64,000 nt of DNA from Lutibacter sp. Lineage in GTDB: Bacteria; Bacteroidota; Bacteroidia; Flavobacteriales; Flavobacteriaceae. The stretch covers positions 62,001 through 126,000 of the forward strand of contig NZ_JAEINV010000010.1 in NCBI RefSeq assembly GCF_016342705.1. Direction: 5' to 3'. A program made the translations under genes and the position numbers. The notes below the pieces were generated by a model, which made no database searches, was not told where the DNA came from, and saw only the letters and a list, made by a program, of their open reading frames with translations. Shown piece after piece: positions 7,684 through 19,100 of the stretch (positions within the stretch are counted from its first letter, which is position 1; each line of letters starts with the position of its first letter).

Positions 7684-10600
7684 ATGAAAAAAATATCAGT
7701 TTATAAACCAATCAATAAAATTCGAATTGTAACTGCCGCATCACTGTTTGATGGTCACGATGCTGCTATAAATATTATGCGAAGAATTATTCAGGCAACC
7801 GGTGTAGAGGTAATTCATTTAGGTCATGATAGAAGTGTTGAAGAAGTTGTAAACTGTGCAATTCAGGAAGATGCAAATGCAATTGCAATGACTTCTTACC
7901 AAGGAGGACATATGGAGTATTTTAAATTTATGCACGATTTACTGCAAGAAAAAGGAGCTTCACAAATTAAAATATTTGGCGGCGGCGGCGGTGTTATTCT
8001 TCCTTCTGAAATAAAAGAATTAATGGCGCATGGAATTACAAAAATTTATACTCCAGATGATGGCAGAGAAATGGGATTGCAAGGAATGATTAATGATATG
8101 ATTGAAAAAAGCGATTTTCCAACCGGTGAAATTATCGATTTTTCAATAGATGATTTGTCTAAAAAAAATAACACACAAATAGCTCAGTCAATATCAGGAG
8201 CTGAAAATTTTTCTGAAAAACATGCGAAATTTATTGACGAAATTAGACAGAAAGCCGCAACGTCTAAAATTCCAGTTTTAGGAATTACAGGGACAGGAGG
8301 CTCTGGAAAATCTTCAACTGTTGACGAATTAGTTAGAAGATTTTTATACGATTTCCCAGATAAAACCATTGGAATTATATCTGTAGATCCTTCAAAAAGA
8401 AAAACTGGAGGTGCACTTTTAGGCGATAGAATTAGGATGAATTCTATTAAAAACAGCAGGGTTTATATGCGTTCTTTAGCTACCAGACAAGCAAATTTAG
8501 CGCTTTCTAAACACGTAAGTGATGCGGTTGCAATTTTAAAAATTGCTGGTTTTGATTTAGTGATTTTAGAAACTTCTGGAATTGGACAAAGTGATACCGA
8601 AATTTTAGACCACTCTGATGTTTCCCTATATGTTATGACTCCAGAATATGGGGCTGCAACACAATTAGAAAAAATTGACATGCTAGATTTTGCTGATGTT
8701 ATTGCACTCAATAAATTTGACAAACGCGGTTCTTTAGATGCCTTGCGTGATGTAAAAAAACAATACCAACGCAATCATAATTTATGGGATAAAAATGTTG
8801 ATGAAATGCCAGTTTACGGCACAATTGCATCGCAGTTTAACGATCCCGGAACTAACGAATTATATAGTGTACTTATTCAAAAAATAACCGAAAAAACTGC
8901 TGCAACTTTTGAAAGTTCTTTTGAATTAAAAAACAACACCAAAGAAAAGCAATTTATAATTCCACCAAGTAGAACTCGTTATTTATCCGAAATAACCGAA
9001 AACAACAGAGCTTACACAAAGGCTAGTTTTCAACAAAAAGAAATTGCTCAGAAATTATTTGGGATTTATAAAACTATTGAAGCAGTTTCATCAAAATTAC
9101 CAGAATTAACTAAAATTGGGTTGAATGAGGATGGGATTCTGAAACAAGTTCAGAATGACGATAATAAAATATTGACATCACTGCTTTTTAAAGAATTTTC
9201 ACGTGTTAAAATGGATTTAAACCCTCATAATTGGAACATCATTTTAAACTGGGAAACTAAAAAGCAATCGTACAAAAATGATATTTATTCTTATAAAGTT
9301 AGAGATAAAGAAATTTGTATAAAAACACACAGCGAATCCCTTTCCCACATAGAAATCCCCAAAATAGCATTACCAAAATATGAAGCTTGGGGAGATATTT
9401 TATTTTGGAGTTTAGAAGAAAACGTTCCAGGTGAATTTCCATATACAGCAGGACTTTTTCCGTTTAAAAGAACCGGTGAAGATCCAACAAGAATGTTTGC
9501 TGGTGAAGGTGGTCCGGAACGTACAAATAGAAGATTTCATTATGTAAGCTTAGGATTGCCCGCAAAACGCTTATCAACTGCCTTTGACTCGGTAACTTTA
9601 TATGGAAATGACCCAGATGTTCGTCCAGATATTTACGGTAAAATTGGAAATGCAGGAGTTTCTATTTGTTGCTTAGATGATGCTAAAAAATTGTATTCTG
9701 GTTTTGAACTAACCAATGCAATGACATCCGTTTCTATGACAATTAACGGCCCCGCACCAATGATGTTGGCATTTTTTATGAATGCTGCTATTGATCAGGA
9801 ATGTGAAAAATATATTATTAAAAATGGTTTAAAAGCTGAAATTGAAGAAAAAATAGTTGCTATTTACAAGAAAAAAGGAACCGAAAGACCAAAATACCAA
9901 GGAGATTTACCTGAAGGAAATAACGGTTTAGGATTGTTATTATTAGGTGTTACTGGGGATGAAGTATTACCAAATGATGTGTATAAAAAAATAAAAACCG
10001 AAACTATTTCAACGGTTAGAGGAACTGTTCAAGCAGATATTTTAAAAGAAGATCAGGCACAAAACACGTGTATTTTTTCCACAGAATTTGCCTTGCGATT
10101 AATGGGTGATGTTCAGGAATATTTCATAAAAAATAATGTACGTAATTTTTATTCGGTTTCTATTTCTGGCTACCATATTGCAGAAGCTGGAGCGAATCCA
10201 ATTTCACAATTAGCGTTTACCTTAGCAAACGGATTTACCTATGTTGAATATTATTTATCGAGAGGAATGGATATTAACAAATTTGGTCCAAATTTATCCT
10301 TTTTCTTCTCCAACGGTGTAGATCCAGAATATGCTGTAATTGGCAGAGTTGCCCGTAAAATTTGGGCAAAAGCACTAAAAAATAAGTACGGAGCAAACGC
10401 CAGAGCACAAATGCTGAAATATCATATTCAAACATCTGGAAGAAGTTTACACGCTCAAGAAATAGATTTTAATGATATCCGAACAACGCTGCAAGCATTG
10501 TATGCTATTTATGATAATTGCAATAGCTTACACACCAATGCGTACGATGAAGCGATCACTACACCAACCGAAGAAAGCGTAAGAAGAGCAATGGCAATTC

Positions 10601-11118
10601 AGCTAATTATCAACAAAGAATTAGGGTTAACAAAAAATGAAAATCCGATTCAAGGGGCTTTTATTATTGAAGAATTAACTGATTTGGTTGAAGAAGCTGT
10701 ATATAAAGAATTTGATAGAATTACCGAACGCGGTGGTGTTTTAGGCGCTATGGAAACCATGTACCAAAGAGGGAAAATTCAAGAAGAAAGTTTGTATTAT
10801 GAAACGTTAAAACACAATGGTGAATTTCCAATTATTGGTGTAAACACCTTTTTAAGTAGTAAAGGCTCTCCAACTGTTTTACCCCAGGAAGTTATTAGAG
10901 CTACGGAAGAAGAAAAACAATATCAAATTACTGTTGTTAAAAATTTAAATAAAGGAAATGCAACTAAAACTTCAGTCCAAATTGAAATGTTGAAACAAAA
11001 ATCTATCACTAACGAAAATATTTTTGAACAACTCATGGAAGCTTGTAAAGTTTGCTCAATTGGTGAAATAACAGAAGCTTTATTTGAAGTTGGCGGACAA
11101 TATAGACGAAATATGTAA
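7684..11118 (+). CDS. icmF: Fused isobutyryl-CoA mutase (IcmF-type), B12 domain / GTPase chaperone / mutase
   Basis: A coenzyme-B12 radical enzyme interconverting isobutyryl-CoA and butyryl-CoA, with a built-in G-protein chaperone. Of its 1144 residues, 1-140 form the cobalamin domain (DGHDAA; His25 is the likely lower cobalt ligand). The MeaB-like GTPase has a P-loop at about 200-212 ([12 protein letters not shown]). From about 500 follows the substrate barrel. Two active-site positions decide specificity: Phe592 in GLFPF where methylmalonyl-CoA mutase has Tyr, and Gln793 in KEDQAQNT where it has Arg. Both are the isobutyryl-type residues, so methylmalonyl-CoA mutase is less likely. Residues 480-495 come from a dispersed REP-like repeat lying in the interdomain linker. 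A TAatTTTA box at 7672-7679 leaves almost no leader. Confidence 0.9.
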   Translation: MKKISVYKPINKIRIVTAASLFDGHDAAINIMRRIIQATGVEVIHLGHDRSVEEVVNCAIQEDANAIAMTSYQGGHMEYFKFMHDLLQEKGASQIKIFGGGGGVILPSEIKELMAHGITKIYTPDDGREMGLQGMINDMIEKSDFPTGEIIDFSIDDLSKKNNTQIAQSISGAENFSEKHAKFIDEIRQKAATSKIPVLGITGTGGSGKSSTVDELVRRFLYDFPDKTIGIISVDPSKRKTGGALLGDRIRMNSIKNSRVYMRSLATRQANLALSKHVSDAVAILKIAGFDLVILETSGIGQSDTEILDHSDVSLYVMTPEYGAATQLEKIDMLDFADVIALNKFDKRGSLDALRDVKKQYQRNHNLWDKNVDEMPVYGTIASQFNDPGTNELYSVLIQKITEKTAATFESSFELKNNTKEKQFIIPPSRTRYLSEITENNRAYTKASFQQKEIAQKLFGIYKTIEAVSSKLPELTKIGLNEDGILKQVQNDDNKILTSLLFKEFSRVKMDLNPHNWNIILNWETKKQSYKNDIYSYKVRDKEICIKTHSESLSHIEIPKIALPKYEAWGDILFWSLEENVPGEFPYTAGLFPFKRTGEDPTRMFAGEGGPERTNRRFHYVSLGLPAKRLSTAFDSVTLYGNDPDVRPDIYGKIGNAGVSICCLDDAKKLYSGFELTNAMTSVSMTINGPAPMMLAFFMNAAIDQECEKYIIKNGLKAEIEEKIVAIYKKKGTERPKYQGDLPEGNNGLGLLLLGVTGDEVLPNDVYKKIKTETISTVRGTVQADILKEDQAQNTCIFSTEFALRLMGDVQEYFIKNNVRNFYSVSISGYHIAEAGANPISQLAFTLANGFTYVEYYLSRGMDINKFGPNLSFFFSNGVDPEYAVIGRVARKIWAKALKNKYGANARAQMLKYHIQTSGRSLHAQEIDFNDIRTTLQALYAIYDNCNSLHTNAYDEAITTPTEESVRRAMAIQLIINKELGLTKNENPIQGAFIIEELTDLVEEAVYKEFDRITERGGVLGAMETMYQRGKIQEESLYYETLKHNGEFPIIGVNTFLSSKGSPTVLPQEVIRATEEEKQYQITVVKNLNKGNATKTSVQIEMLKQKSITNENIFEQLMEACKVCSIGEITEALFEVGGQYRRNM
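9135..9160 (+). repeat. REP-like half element inside icmF
   Basis: The core ATTCTGAA-acaag-TTCAGAAT is an 8-bp-arm palindrome followed by GACG. It matches the right arm of the intergenic element at 29314-29345 almost base for base. Here it is in frame and encodes [10 protein letters not shown], in the linker between the GTPase and mutase domains. Confidence 0.8.
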
Positions 11119-11121
11119 ACT

Positions 11122-11520
11122 TTATAATAAAGATTTTACATAACTTCTATACATTCTTTTTAAAAGAATAAGTTCTTTGCGAAGCATTCTCACAAAGTCT
11201 TTACCACTAATTTTAGAACTTTCAAGGTTTAAACAATCTTCATACAAACAATCAATAAAATAATGAAGTGACTTTGCGTATTTTAATTTTAAAACTGGGT
11301 TTTCCTGCGTTTCTGTTTCTGCAATTTTAGGAACCAAACCCAAAGAATTCATTACCAAACTATCTGCATACAAATCATAATTTTTCACCGAAGAACACAT
11401 AGATAAAATAGTTTTATCATTGGTAACATACGAAGCAATTTGACGCGACAATTTAAAAATCTCTAATGATTTTTTATATAAATTTAAATGACTTAACCTA
11501 TGTTCTTGATAATTTTTCAT
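11122..11520 (-). CDS. Four-helix-bundle protein (S23/IVP-like), unknown role
   Basis: A 132-residue all-helical protein starting MKNYQEHRLSHLNLYKKSLE. The pattern of a short N-terminal segment, LYKKSLEIFKLSRQIA, and later long amphipathic helices resembles the four-helix-bundle family related to 23S rRNA intervening-sequence proteins and avd. The match is structural in feel rather than by a strict motif, so the assignment is tentative. No reverse transcriptase or variable repeat is nearby, so there is no evidence of a diversity-generating element. Its stop lies 3 bp from the convergent icmF stop. Confidence 0.6.
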   Translation of the reverse strand: MKNYQEHRLSHLNLYKKSLEIFKLSRQIASYVTNDKTILSMCSSVKNYDLYADSLVMNSLGLVPKIAETETQENPVLKLKYAKSLHYFIDCLYEDCLNLESSKISGKDFVRMLRKELILLKRMYRSYVKSLL

Positions 11521-11639
11521 TTCCCCTTTAAAATAGCAACACAAATCTACCAACATTTTAAAATTTTTATATTTAATAATTAAAGTGTAAATTTATTTTA
11601 CTTTAATTATTAATGCTTTTATAAGTTAAAACTTTAATT

Positions 11640-12095
11640 ATGAAACTAGATGATATCAGTTGGAAAATATTAAAATGCTTGCAAAAAAATGCCAGACAGT
11701 CTAATACTGAAATTTCAAAACAAGTAAACATTTCTTCTCCAGCCGTTGCAGAACGCATCCGGAAAATGGAAGATATTGGTATAATACAAGGGTATTATGC
11801 TAAAGTTTCTCATTATGAAACTGGCCATCAATTAAAAGCAATTATAACTTTAAGAGCCTTTATGGGCAGGCTAAAACCTTTTTTAGAAATAGTTAAAAAT
11901 TTTGATGAAGTTGTAAACTGTTATAGAATTACAGGAAATGAAAATATTGTAATGGAAGTAGTTTTTAACAACCAAAAACATTTAGAAAAATTTATTGATC
12001 AACTAATTACGTATGGCGAAACCAGAACCCATATTGTACTTACTAATGTTGTTGAAAATAATCCAATTATAAAAAGAACAAATCTTAATTTATAA
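11640..12095 (+). CDS. Lrp/AsnC family transcriptional regulator
   Basis: A 151-residue regulator with an N-terminal winged helix-turn-helix (LDDISWKILKCLQKNAR, then SPAVAERIRKMEDIGII) and a C-terminal RAM/AsnC ligand-binding domain. Proteins of this family respond to amino acids and form octamers on DNA. It is divergent from the four-helix-bundle gene with a 119-bp AT-rich intergenic region, and could regulate that gene or itself. Effector unknown. Its stop codon abuts the recQ stop codon with no spacer. Confidence 0.9.
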   Translation: MKLDDISWKILKCLQKNARQSNTEISKQVNISSPAVAERIRKMEDIGIIQGYYAKVSHYETGHQLKAIITLRAFMGRLKPFLEIVKNFDEVVNCYRITGNENIVMEVVFNNQKHLEKFIDQLITYGETRTHIVLTNVVENNPIIKRTNLNL

Positions 12096-14210
12096 CTAAC
12101 TATTACTATCAATAATTGTAAGCGCTAACCGAATTTTAAAATACTCAATTTCACTGTTAAAATATTCAAAATAGGGTCTTAATGCTTGCGGGCTTTCTAA
12201 CTCTTTCTTTGCTTCTCTAACTTTTTCAACTTCTTCTTTAGTAACAAAATTGTAAATATCAATCGCTTTTCCGTCGGAATATAATTTTGCTAAATGAGAA
12301 AAAATAGTAGTTGATTTTAAATTTCTATTTTCAGCAATTTCATCAATTGTAAAACCTTCTTTATACAATTCATACGTAATTAAATTAGTGTCTTTTTTCT
12401 TAGGTTTTCTCTTTTTCTCACCCATAAAACTGATAATTTCGGCAATAAATTCATCACCATAAACTTCCAATTTTCGTTGTCCAACACCGCTAATTTCTAA
12501 CAAATCGCTTTCACTCATTGGTCTAGCGCGTTCCATTTCTTTTAAAGTAGCATCACTAAATACTAAATACGCAGGAATATTTTCATCTAAAGCTATTTGA
12601 TGACGCAATTTCCTCAATCTTTCAAACAACGTATCTTTTTTAGCTTTGGCTACTTTTGGTTCTTTTTGCAAAACTTGTTGTTCTTTAACCTCAACAGCAC
12701 GTGTTAGGTTTACAATTTCCTTTTCAAACAATACTTTTTTTGAAAATTCTGTTAAACGCAAGGCATTATTTTTATGAAAAGCTATTTCACAATAGCCTTG
12801 ATTTATTAATTGAATAATATATTGTTGCCAATCGCGCCAAGAAATATCTTTACCAACTCCGTGAGATTTCAACGTATCGTATCCTCTATCTAAAATAGTT
12901 GCATTATGTGCGCCTCTTAACACATCAATTACAGTTCCTATGGCTTCTGTTTCATTTAATCTGGAGACAACAGAAAGTGCTTTTTGGGCAATTATTGTTC
13001 CGTTAAAAACTTGTGGTGGATTTTTGCATACATCACAATTTCCACAATTTTCAGATAATAATTCTCCAAAATAACTCAATAAAATTTTTCTTCGGCAAGT
13101 AGTTGCTTCAGAAAATTGTTTCATTCGTTCTAATTTTGCAACCTGAACTTCTTCATTACTTGCACCACTCATAAACTTCCGTAACTGAATTACATCTGAA
13201 TAACTATGAAAAAGTAACGCTTTTGCATCCAATCCGTCACGTCCACATCTTCCAATTTCCTGATAATAGCCTTCAATATTTTTAGGCATATTATAATGAA
13301 TTACCCAACGAACATTGGATTTATCAATTCCCATTCCAAAGGCAATAGTAGCACAAACAACTTGCGTTTTATCGTAAATAAAATCTTCTTGCGCTTTGGT
13401 TCGTTCTAAAAAATTTAATCCGGCGTGATACGATTTTGCATTAATACCATTTTGCCTTAATTTTTCAGCTAATTGCTCGGTAGATTTTCTACTTAAACAG
13501 TAAATAATTCCTGCTTCCGAAGGTTTTTTCTTAATAAATTTTATAATTTGACTTACTCTATCATTTGCTGGACGAACTTCCAACTCAATATTCTTTCTAT
13601 CAAACGATGATAAAAACTGAATGGCTTTTGGAATACTTAATTGCTCTAAAATATCTTTTCTTGTTGCTTTATCAGCCGTTGCAGTTAAAGCAATAATTGG
13701 TGTGTTTGGCAATAATTTTTTAAAAAAATTAAGCTGCTGATACGAAGGCCTAAAATCGTGTCCCCAAGAAGAAATACAATGCGCTTCATCAATAGCAATG
13801 CAACTTATATAGTTTTCATTTAAAATATTTTCTAAAAAACTTAAACTTTCTGGAGCAACATATAGTAACTTAATTTCTTTAGCAACAACCTTATCAAAAA
13901 TGGCTTCTTGTTCAAATTTTTCCTGACTGCTGTTATAAAAATCTGCAGCAATTCCGTTCGCATTTAATCCATCAACTTGATCTTTCATTAATGCTATTAA
14001 TGGTGAAATTACCAAGGTTACTCCTTCAAATAATAATGCTGGCAATTGAAAACAAATAGATTTTCCACCACCAGTTGGCATAATTACTAAATTATCTTTT
14101 TTCAATAAAACAGATTCAACAATGGCTTGTTGTTGATCACGAAAGCTATCGTAACCAAAATATTTTTTTAATGTAGGAAGTATTTTTTCTTGTGTTTCTT
14201 TTAATAGCAT
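12096..14210 (-). CDS. recQ: ATP-dependent DNA helicase RecQ
   Basis: A 3'-5' DNA helicase for recombination and repair of stalled forks. Visible features of the 704-residue protein are a Walker A-type MPTGGGKSICFQLPA, the DEAH box IDEAHCISSWGHDFRP, helicase motif VI QEIGRCGRDG, the zinc-binding Cys cluster (CRRKILL then CGNCDVC), and an HRDC domain near residues 525-600. An additional helix-turn-helix-like C-terminal tail follows. Length is somewhat above E. coli RecQ (about 610) because of this tail, common in Bacteroidetes. It converges on the Lrp gene with zero spacing. Confidence 0.95.
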   Translation of the reverse strand: MLLKETQEKILPTLKKYFGYDSFRDQQQAIVESVLLKKDNLVIMPTGGGKSICFQLPALLFEGVTLVISPLIALMKDQVDGLNANGIAADFYNSSQEKFEQEAIFDKVVAKEIKLLYVAPESLSFLENILNENYISCIAIDEAHCISSWGHDFRPSYQQLNFFKKLLPNTPIIALTATADKATRKDILEQLSIPKAIQFLSSFDRKNIELEVRPANDRVSQIIKFIKKKPSEAGIIYCLSRKSTEQLAEKLRQNGINAKSYHAGLNFLERTKAQEDFIYDKTQVVCATIAFGMGIDKSNVRWVIHYNMPKNIEGYYQEIGRCGRDGLDAKALLFHSYSDVIQLRKFMSGASNEEVQVAKLERMKQFSEATTCRRKILLSYFGELLSENCGNCDVCKNPPQVFNGTIIAQKALSVVSRLNETEAIGTVIDVLRGAHNATILDRGYDTLKSHGVGKDISWRDWQQYIIQLINQGYCEIAFHKNNALRLTEFSKKVLFEKEIVNLTRAVEVKEQQVLQKEPKVAKAKKDTLFERLRKLRHQIALDENIPAYLVFSDATLKEMERARPMSESDLLEISGVGQRKLEVYGDEFIAEIISFMGEKKRKPKKKDTNLITYELYKEGFTIDEIAENRNLKSTTIFSHLAKLYSDGKAIDIYNFVTKEEVEKVREAKKELESPQALRPYFEYFNSEIEYFKIRLALTIIDSNS

Positions 14211-14226
14211 TCAGTGTAATTTTTTA

Positions 14227-14234
14227 CAAAAATA
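14227..14234 (-). promoter_or_regulatory. -7 box for recQ
   Basis: TATTTTTG on the minus strand, a TAnnTTTG match 17 bases before the recQ ATG. Confidence 0.45.
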
Positions 14235-14418
14235 CATTTAATTAACAAATTAGAAGAAATTGAAATAAACTAGCTTATTTTTATCTTTAATTCAAAATAC
14301 CTACTGCTGAATGCATAGCATTTAATATTATAGTAAAAATTGCTACAAATGTTTATTCTAAAGGCAATAAACACAAGGTTAACAACAAAAAAAAAGTGCA
14401 TCCCAATTAAAACTTTCG

Positions 14419-14426
14419 TAATTTCG
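14419..14426 (+). promoter_or_regulatory. Candidate -7 box for the gatA operon
   Basis: TAATTTCG, a one-base variant of TAnnTTTG, 42 bases before the first ATG of the operon at 14468. Confidence 0.3.
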
Positions 14427-14467
14427 CACACTTGACGTTTAATTATAATAAACAAAAAAATAAAGAC

Positions 14468-14734
14468 ATGAGTAAAATAATGACAGTCGACATATTGTCG
14501 AGTATTAAAGGAGCGCAACCCTCAGAGGCTGTGAATAAATTATTTGATGTGATTAAAAATGCACATACCAATAATAATTCTTTAAATAATGTCAATTATA
14601 ATTGCGTGTCTGTAAACGACCTTAGAGAAGATATTGTAGTAGAAAGTTCGGCTATTGAAAAAGAATTAATTATAGAAAACTTTCCGAACAAAAAAAACGG
14701 TTATCTAGTAGTTGCTAAAATTATAGAAGACTAG
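14468..14734 (+). CDS. Small protein of unknown function at the head of the gatA operon
   Basis: An 88-residue soluble protein, MSKIMTVDILSSIKGAQ..., with mixed helix and strand character and no membrane segment or Cys motif. I do not recognise the family. It ends two bases before the gatA ATG, so the two are very likely co-translated. Its position where a gatC might be expected is notable, but it lacks the characteristic GatC N-terminal helix pattern and I do not call it GatC. The start at 14468 gives a conventional N-terminus and leaves a leader after the -7 candidate; an extension to 14432 is open. Confidence 0.6.
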   Translation: MSKIMTVDILSSIKGAQPSEAVNKLFDVIKNAHTNNNSLNNVNYNCVSVNDLREDIVVESSAIEKELIIENFPNKKNGYLVVAKIIED

Positions 14735-14736
14735 TT

Positions 14737-16134
14737 ATGGAATCTCAAATAAAAGCATTGCACCAACAATTGGTGACAAAACAGATTACTTGTACTGCTT
14801 TGGTACAAGAAAAATTAGACCTACTTAAAAAGAACACACACCATACTGTTAATTCTTTATTAGATACTTTAGCATTAGATTTAGCTAAAAAAGTGGATGA
14901 AAAAATTGCAAAAGGTGAAGAAATTGGCTTGTTAGAAGGCATTCCGTTTGGAATTAAAGATGTATATATGTTGCAAGGAACTTTTGCAACTGCAAGTTCA
15001 GATTTATTAAAAAATTACAAATCGGCTTATACTGCAACAGCCATTCAAAAGTTGTTAGACGCTGGAGCAATTCCGTTGGTTAAAGAAAACTGCGATAGTT
15101 TTGGACACGGTTCCTCTAGTGAAAATACTATTTTTGGCGCTGTAAAAAATGCAGTAAACACCAACTTAGTTGCTGGTGGTTCTAGTGGTGGATCTGCAGT
15201 AAATGTTGCTTTAGATTACACTGTTTTTTCTATTGGTGGAGATACTGGAGGGTCCATTCGTCAGCCTGCAGGTTACAACAATATTTATGGTTTAAAACCT
15301 ACTTACGGACGTATTTCTAGATACGGTTTAATGGCGTACGCATCAAGTACAGATTGCGTTGGACCTTTAGCAAAATCTATTGAAGATATTAGAATTGTGT
15401 TAAATGTAATGAGTGGAAAAGATGCTAAAGATCAAACATCCATCAACTCATCTGAAATAACTGAAGATGCTATTTTAAAAAACACTGTTAAAACTGTTGG
15501 TTATTTCAAAAACTTTATTGAAAATGACGCTATTGACCCTAAAGTTAAAGCCGCTTTTTTACAAAGTATTGAAAAAATTAAGTCAAAAGGAATTAAGGTA
15601 AAAGAATTAGATTTCTTCCCATCGGATATTTTGGTTTCAACATATTACACCTTGGCAATGGCGGAAACTGCTTCAAACTTATCTCGATTAGATGGAACAA
15701 ATTATGGAAATAGAATTGAATCGGAAAACTTAAAAGAAACGTATTCGGTAACACGCTCAGAAAACTTTTCAGAAGAAACTAAACGAAGAATTGTTGGTGG
15801 AAATCAAGTTTTATCACAAGGTTTTTCTGATGAAATTTATTTAAAAGGATTGGCTATTCGCGATCAAATTTCTGCAAATTTCACCAAAGATTTTGAAGAA
15901 GTTGATATTATTTTATCGCCAGTTACACCAAGCTCTCCACCAAAAATTGGTGATAGCTTAAAAGATCCTTTGGCTATGTATTTATCCGATGCTTATACTG
16001 TTGGGTTTAGTTTAGGACAATTACCAACCTTAACTGTGCCGCAAGGAACTGCAACCGGCTTACAAATTACCGCAGCAAAAAATAATGAAGAATTGATATT
16101 GAAGTTTGCTAACTTCTTAAAAGATACAATATAA
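14737..16134 (+). CDS. gatA: Aspartyl/glutamyl-tRNA amidotransferase subunit A
   Basis: Glutaminase subunit of the GatCAB complex, which makes Gln-tRNA(Gln) or Asn-tRNA(Asn) from mischarged precursors. The 465-residue amidase-signature protein shows the full Ser-cisSer-Lys triad: Lys74 in GIPFGIKDVY, Ser149 in AGGSSGGSA, and nucleophile Ser173 in GGDTGGSIRQPA. Spacing between them matches the family exactly. Its last base is the first base of the gatB-aspS gene (overlap ATAATGG), so subunits A and B are translationally coupled. GatC is not encoded in the window. Confidence 0.95.
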   Translation: MESQIKALHQQLVTKQITCTALVQEKLDLLKKNTHHTVNSLLDTLALDLAKKVDEKIAKGEEIGLLEGIPFGIKDVYMLQGTFATASSDLLKNYKSAYTATAIQKLLDAGAIPLVKENCDSFGHGSSSENTIFGAVKNAVNTNLVAGGSSGGSAVNVALDYTVFSIGGDTGGSIRQPAGYNNIYGLKPTYGRISRYGLMAYASSTDCVGPLAKSIEDIRIVLNVMSGKDAKDQTSINSSEITEDAILKNTVKTVGYFKNFIENDAIDPKVKAAFLQSIEKIKSKGIKVKELDFFPSDILVSTYYTLAMAETASNLSRLDGTNYGNRIESENLKETYSVTRSENFSEETKRRIVGGNQVLSQGFSDEIYLKGLAIRDQISANFTKDFEEVDIILSPVTPSSPPKIGDSLKDPLAMYLSDAYTVGFSLGQLPTLTVPQGTATGLQITAAKNNEELILKFANFLKDTI

Positions 16135-19100
16135 TGGAATTGGAGCAATTACAGGCGGCTATTAAAGCCCACGATTTAGAATTGGTTATTGGACTGGAAA
16201 CTCACGTTCGATTAAATACTAAAACCAAGTTATTTTGTTCTTGTCCAAATCAAGAAATTGAAACACCAAACCAAAACATTTGTTCGGTTTGTACTGGTCA
16301 AATGGGCGTTTTACCAGCATTAAATAAAGAAGCTATAACCAAAGCTATCTATTTTGGAAAAGCGGTAGATTCTTCATTTTCTAATGAAGTAATCTCTTGG
16401 GATAGAAAACATTACGAATATCCAGACAACCCGAAAAATATACAAATAACACAATATCATAATCCAATTATTCCGGACGGACAAGTTTCTTGTTACCGAA
16501 ATGATGGTTCTCAGTTTACTGTTAATTTAACGCAAGTTCATATAGAAGAAGATGCCGCCAAATTAATGCACGAGAAAAAAGTTTCGTTGGTAGATTTCAA
16601 CAAAGCCGGAGTTCCGCTTATTGAAATAGTAACTGAACCTTGCATTAGAAATATTGAAGATGCCTCTATTTACGCGCAATACATTCAACGTATAGTTCAA
16701 AACTTAGGAATTTCTGAAGCTAACCTAGAAAAAGGCGAATTTAAATCGGATGTTTCGGTTTCTCTCCGTAAAAAAAGAAGCTACGATTTAAATCCACGTA
16801 CAGAAATTAAAAACTTAAACTCTTTTAAGTTTATGGTGGAAGCTTTAAAAGAAGAAATTGAAAAACAGTTTAATTATTATATTGAACATAAAGAGTTTAG
16901 ACCTGATCAAACCACTGTTTTATGGGATGCCGATTTAAAGCAAACCAAAACAATGCGTAAAAAGGAGTTTGAAGCCGATTATCGTTTTATTTCAGAGCCA
17001 GATTTACCTTTTGTAAATATAAAAGACCTCATAAACACTATTAAGGTTGATAACAGCTCATTACCTTATGCAGTGGAATCCATTTTAATACAAGGTGGCG
17101 TTTTACCACAAGATGCTAAGTTTTTTACTGCAGATGCTGATCGTTCTAAAACGTTTATGGCGATAAATAATGTGCTAAAAGATCCTTCTTTTGTTGCCAA
17201 AACATTGGTAAATAATTTAAGCGCTGATGAATATTCAAAAATTAAAAATATTGAACATTTAATTGAAATTTTCCAATTATTTAAAGCTGAAAAAATTACA
17301 GTTGTATTGGTTCAAAATGCTATAACTTCTTATTTAAAAGATAGAACTTTTGATTACAATAAATACTTTGAAGAAAATACTATTTCAGATGCTCAAATTA
17401 AAAATGCTATTGATAAAGTAATTTCAGAAAACGAAGCAATCGCCAATGAAATTAAAGCAGGAAATAGTGGAAAATCAGGTATTTTAGTTGGGAAAATTAT
17501 TTCAATTATTGGAAAAGGCGCTTCAGGAAAAGTAATCAGAGAAGGTATTTTAGCTGCTTTAGGTGCTGATGAAATACAAGGCTCAAAAAATGAGCTTCAA
17601 AAATCAAAAATAGAAGGCGCAACTACTTCATCAAAAGAACAAGAAGAAGTATTGCCAGAAATTCCTATTGTAATAAAAGAAAATTATAGAACACATTTAA
17701 TTACTAGTTTAACTGAAGAAAATATCAACGATAAAATTTCTTTGGCAGGTTGGGTTTCTAGTGTTCGTGACCACGGAGAATTAATTTTTATTGACTTACG
17801 TGATTCAAGTACTGAAATTTTTCAAGTGCGATTAAGTAGAGAATCGTTTCCAAATTTAGATGAATTGGTAAAGTTAAAACCAGAATCTGTAATTATGGTT
17901 ACCGGAGTTGTAGTACAACGTAATGCCGATGATTACAATGCTGCTTTAAGAACTGGTGAAATTGAATTAGAAACTTCAGAATTAGAAATATTAAATCTTT
18001 CTAAAACATTGCCTTTTGAAATAAAAAGAGCCACAAAAACAAATGAAAATGTTCGTTTTCAATACAAGTTTTTAGATCATAGAAATGATGATGTTAGAAG
18101 AGTTATTGTAAACCGCCATAAGGTTATAAAATTATTACGTGACATTTTAGATGAAGAAAATTTCTTAGAAATTGAGACACCAATTTTAAGTGCCGGAACC
18201 GATGAAGGAGCACGTGAGTTTATTGTTCCAACACGTAAACAACCTGGTTTCTTTTATACCTTACCGCAAGCGCCTCAGCAATTTAAACAAATGTTAATGG
18301 TAAGTGGTTATGAAAAGTATTTTCAAATTGCACGTTGTTTTAGAGATGAAGATTCTCGTGGAGATCGTCAGCCAGAATTTACGCAATTAGATTTAGAAAT
18401 GGCTTTTGCCAGTATGCAACAAATTATAGATTTAAACACTAAAATGTTTAATGAAGTAGTGAAGAAAATATACGGCAACAAATGGATTTTACGTCCGTTT
18501 GAAGTAATTACTTACCAAGATGCTATGGACAAATACGGTTGTGACCGACCAGATTTACGTTTCGGATTACAATTACAAGACATTACAACTATTGTTAAAG
18601 ACACAACTTTTCAGGTATTTAGCAAACCAATTGAAGATGGCGGAATTGTAAAATGTATTAAAGTTTCTGCAAAAGAACAAGGAAGCAAACGCTTATCTAA
18701 AGGACAAATAGAAAATTTAACTTCTATTGCCCAACAACACGGTTTAGGTGGTTTGGCTTATATTATTGTAAATGAAGATGAATTACAATCGCCAATTATT
18801 AAATTTTTAGGTGAAGATATTGCAGCAGGAATTATAAAAGTTACCAATGCACAAATTGGTGATATTGTATTTTTCTCAGCAGCAGATTATGCAACTGCCA
18901 ATAAGGCTTTAGACGCTGTTCGTCAGGAATTAGGTAAAATATTACATTTAATAAATCCAAAGGAATTACGCCCAGCTTGGGTAATAGATTTTCCAATGTT
19001 TGAAAGAACTGATGAAGGAAGATGGACATTTACCCACAACCCTTTTTCTATGCCAGCTGTGTACGATTTAGAAAAACATATGAAAGGTATTGATGCTGAA

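Noticed and set aside
14270-14518. 82-codon minus-strand ORF upstream of the gatA operon
   Set aside because: It overlaps the plus-strand operon start and promoter, has no motif and low-complexity composition; the plus-strand 88-codon gene explains the region better.
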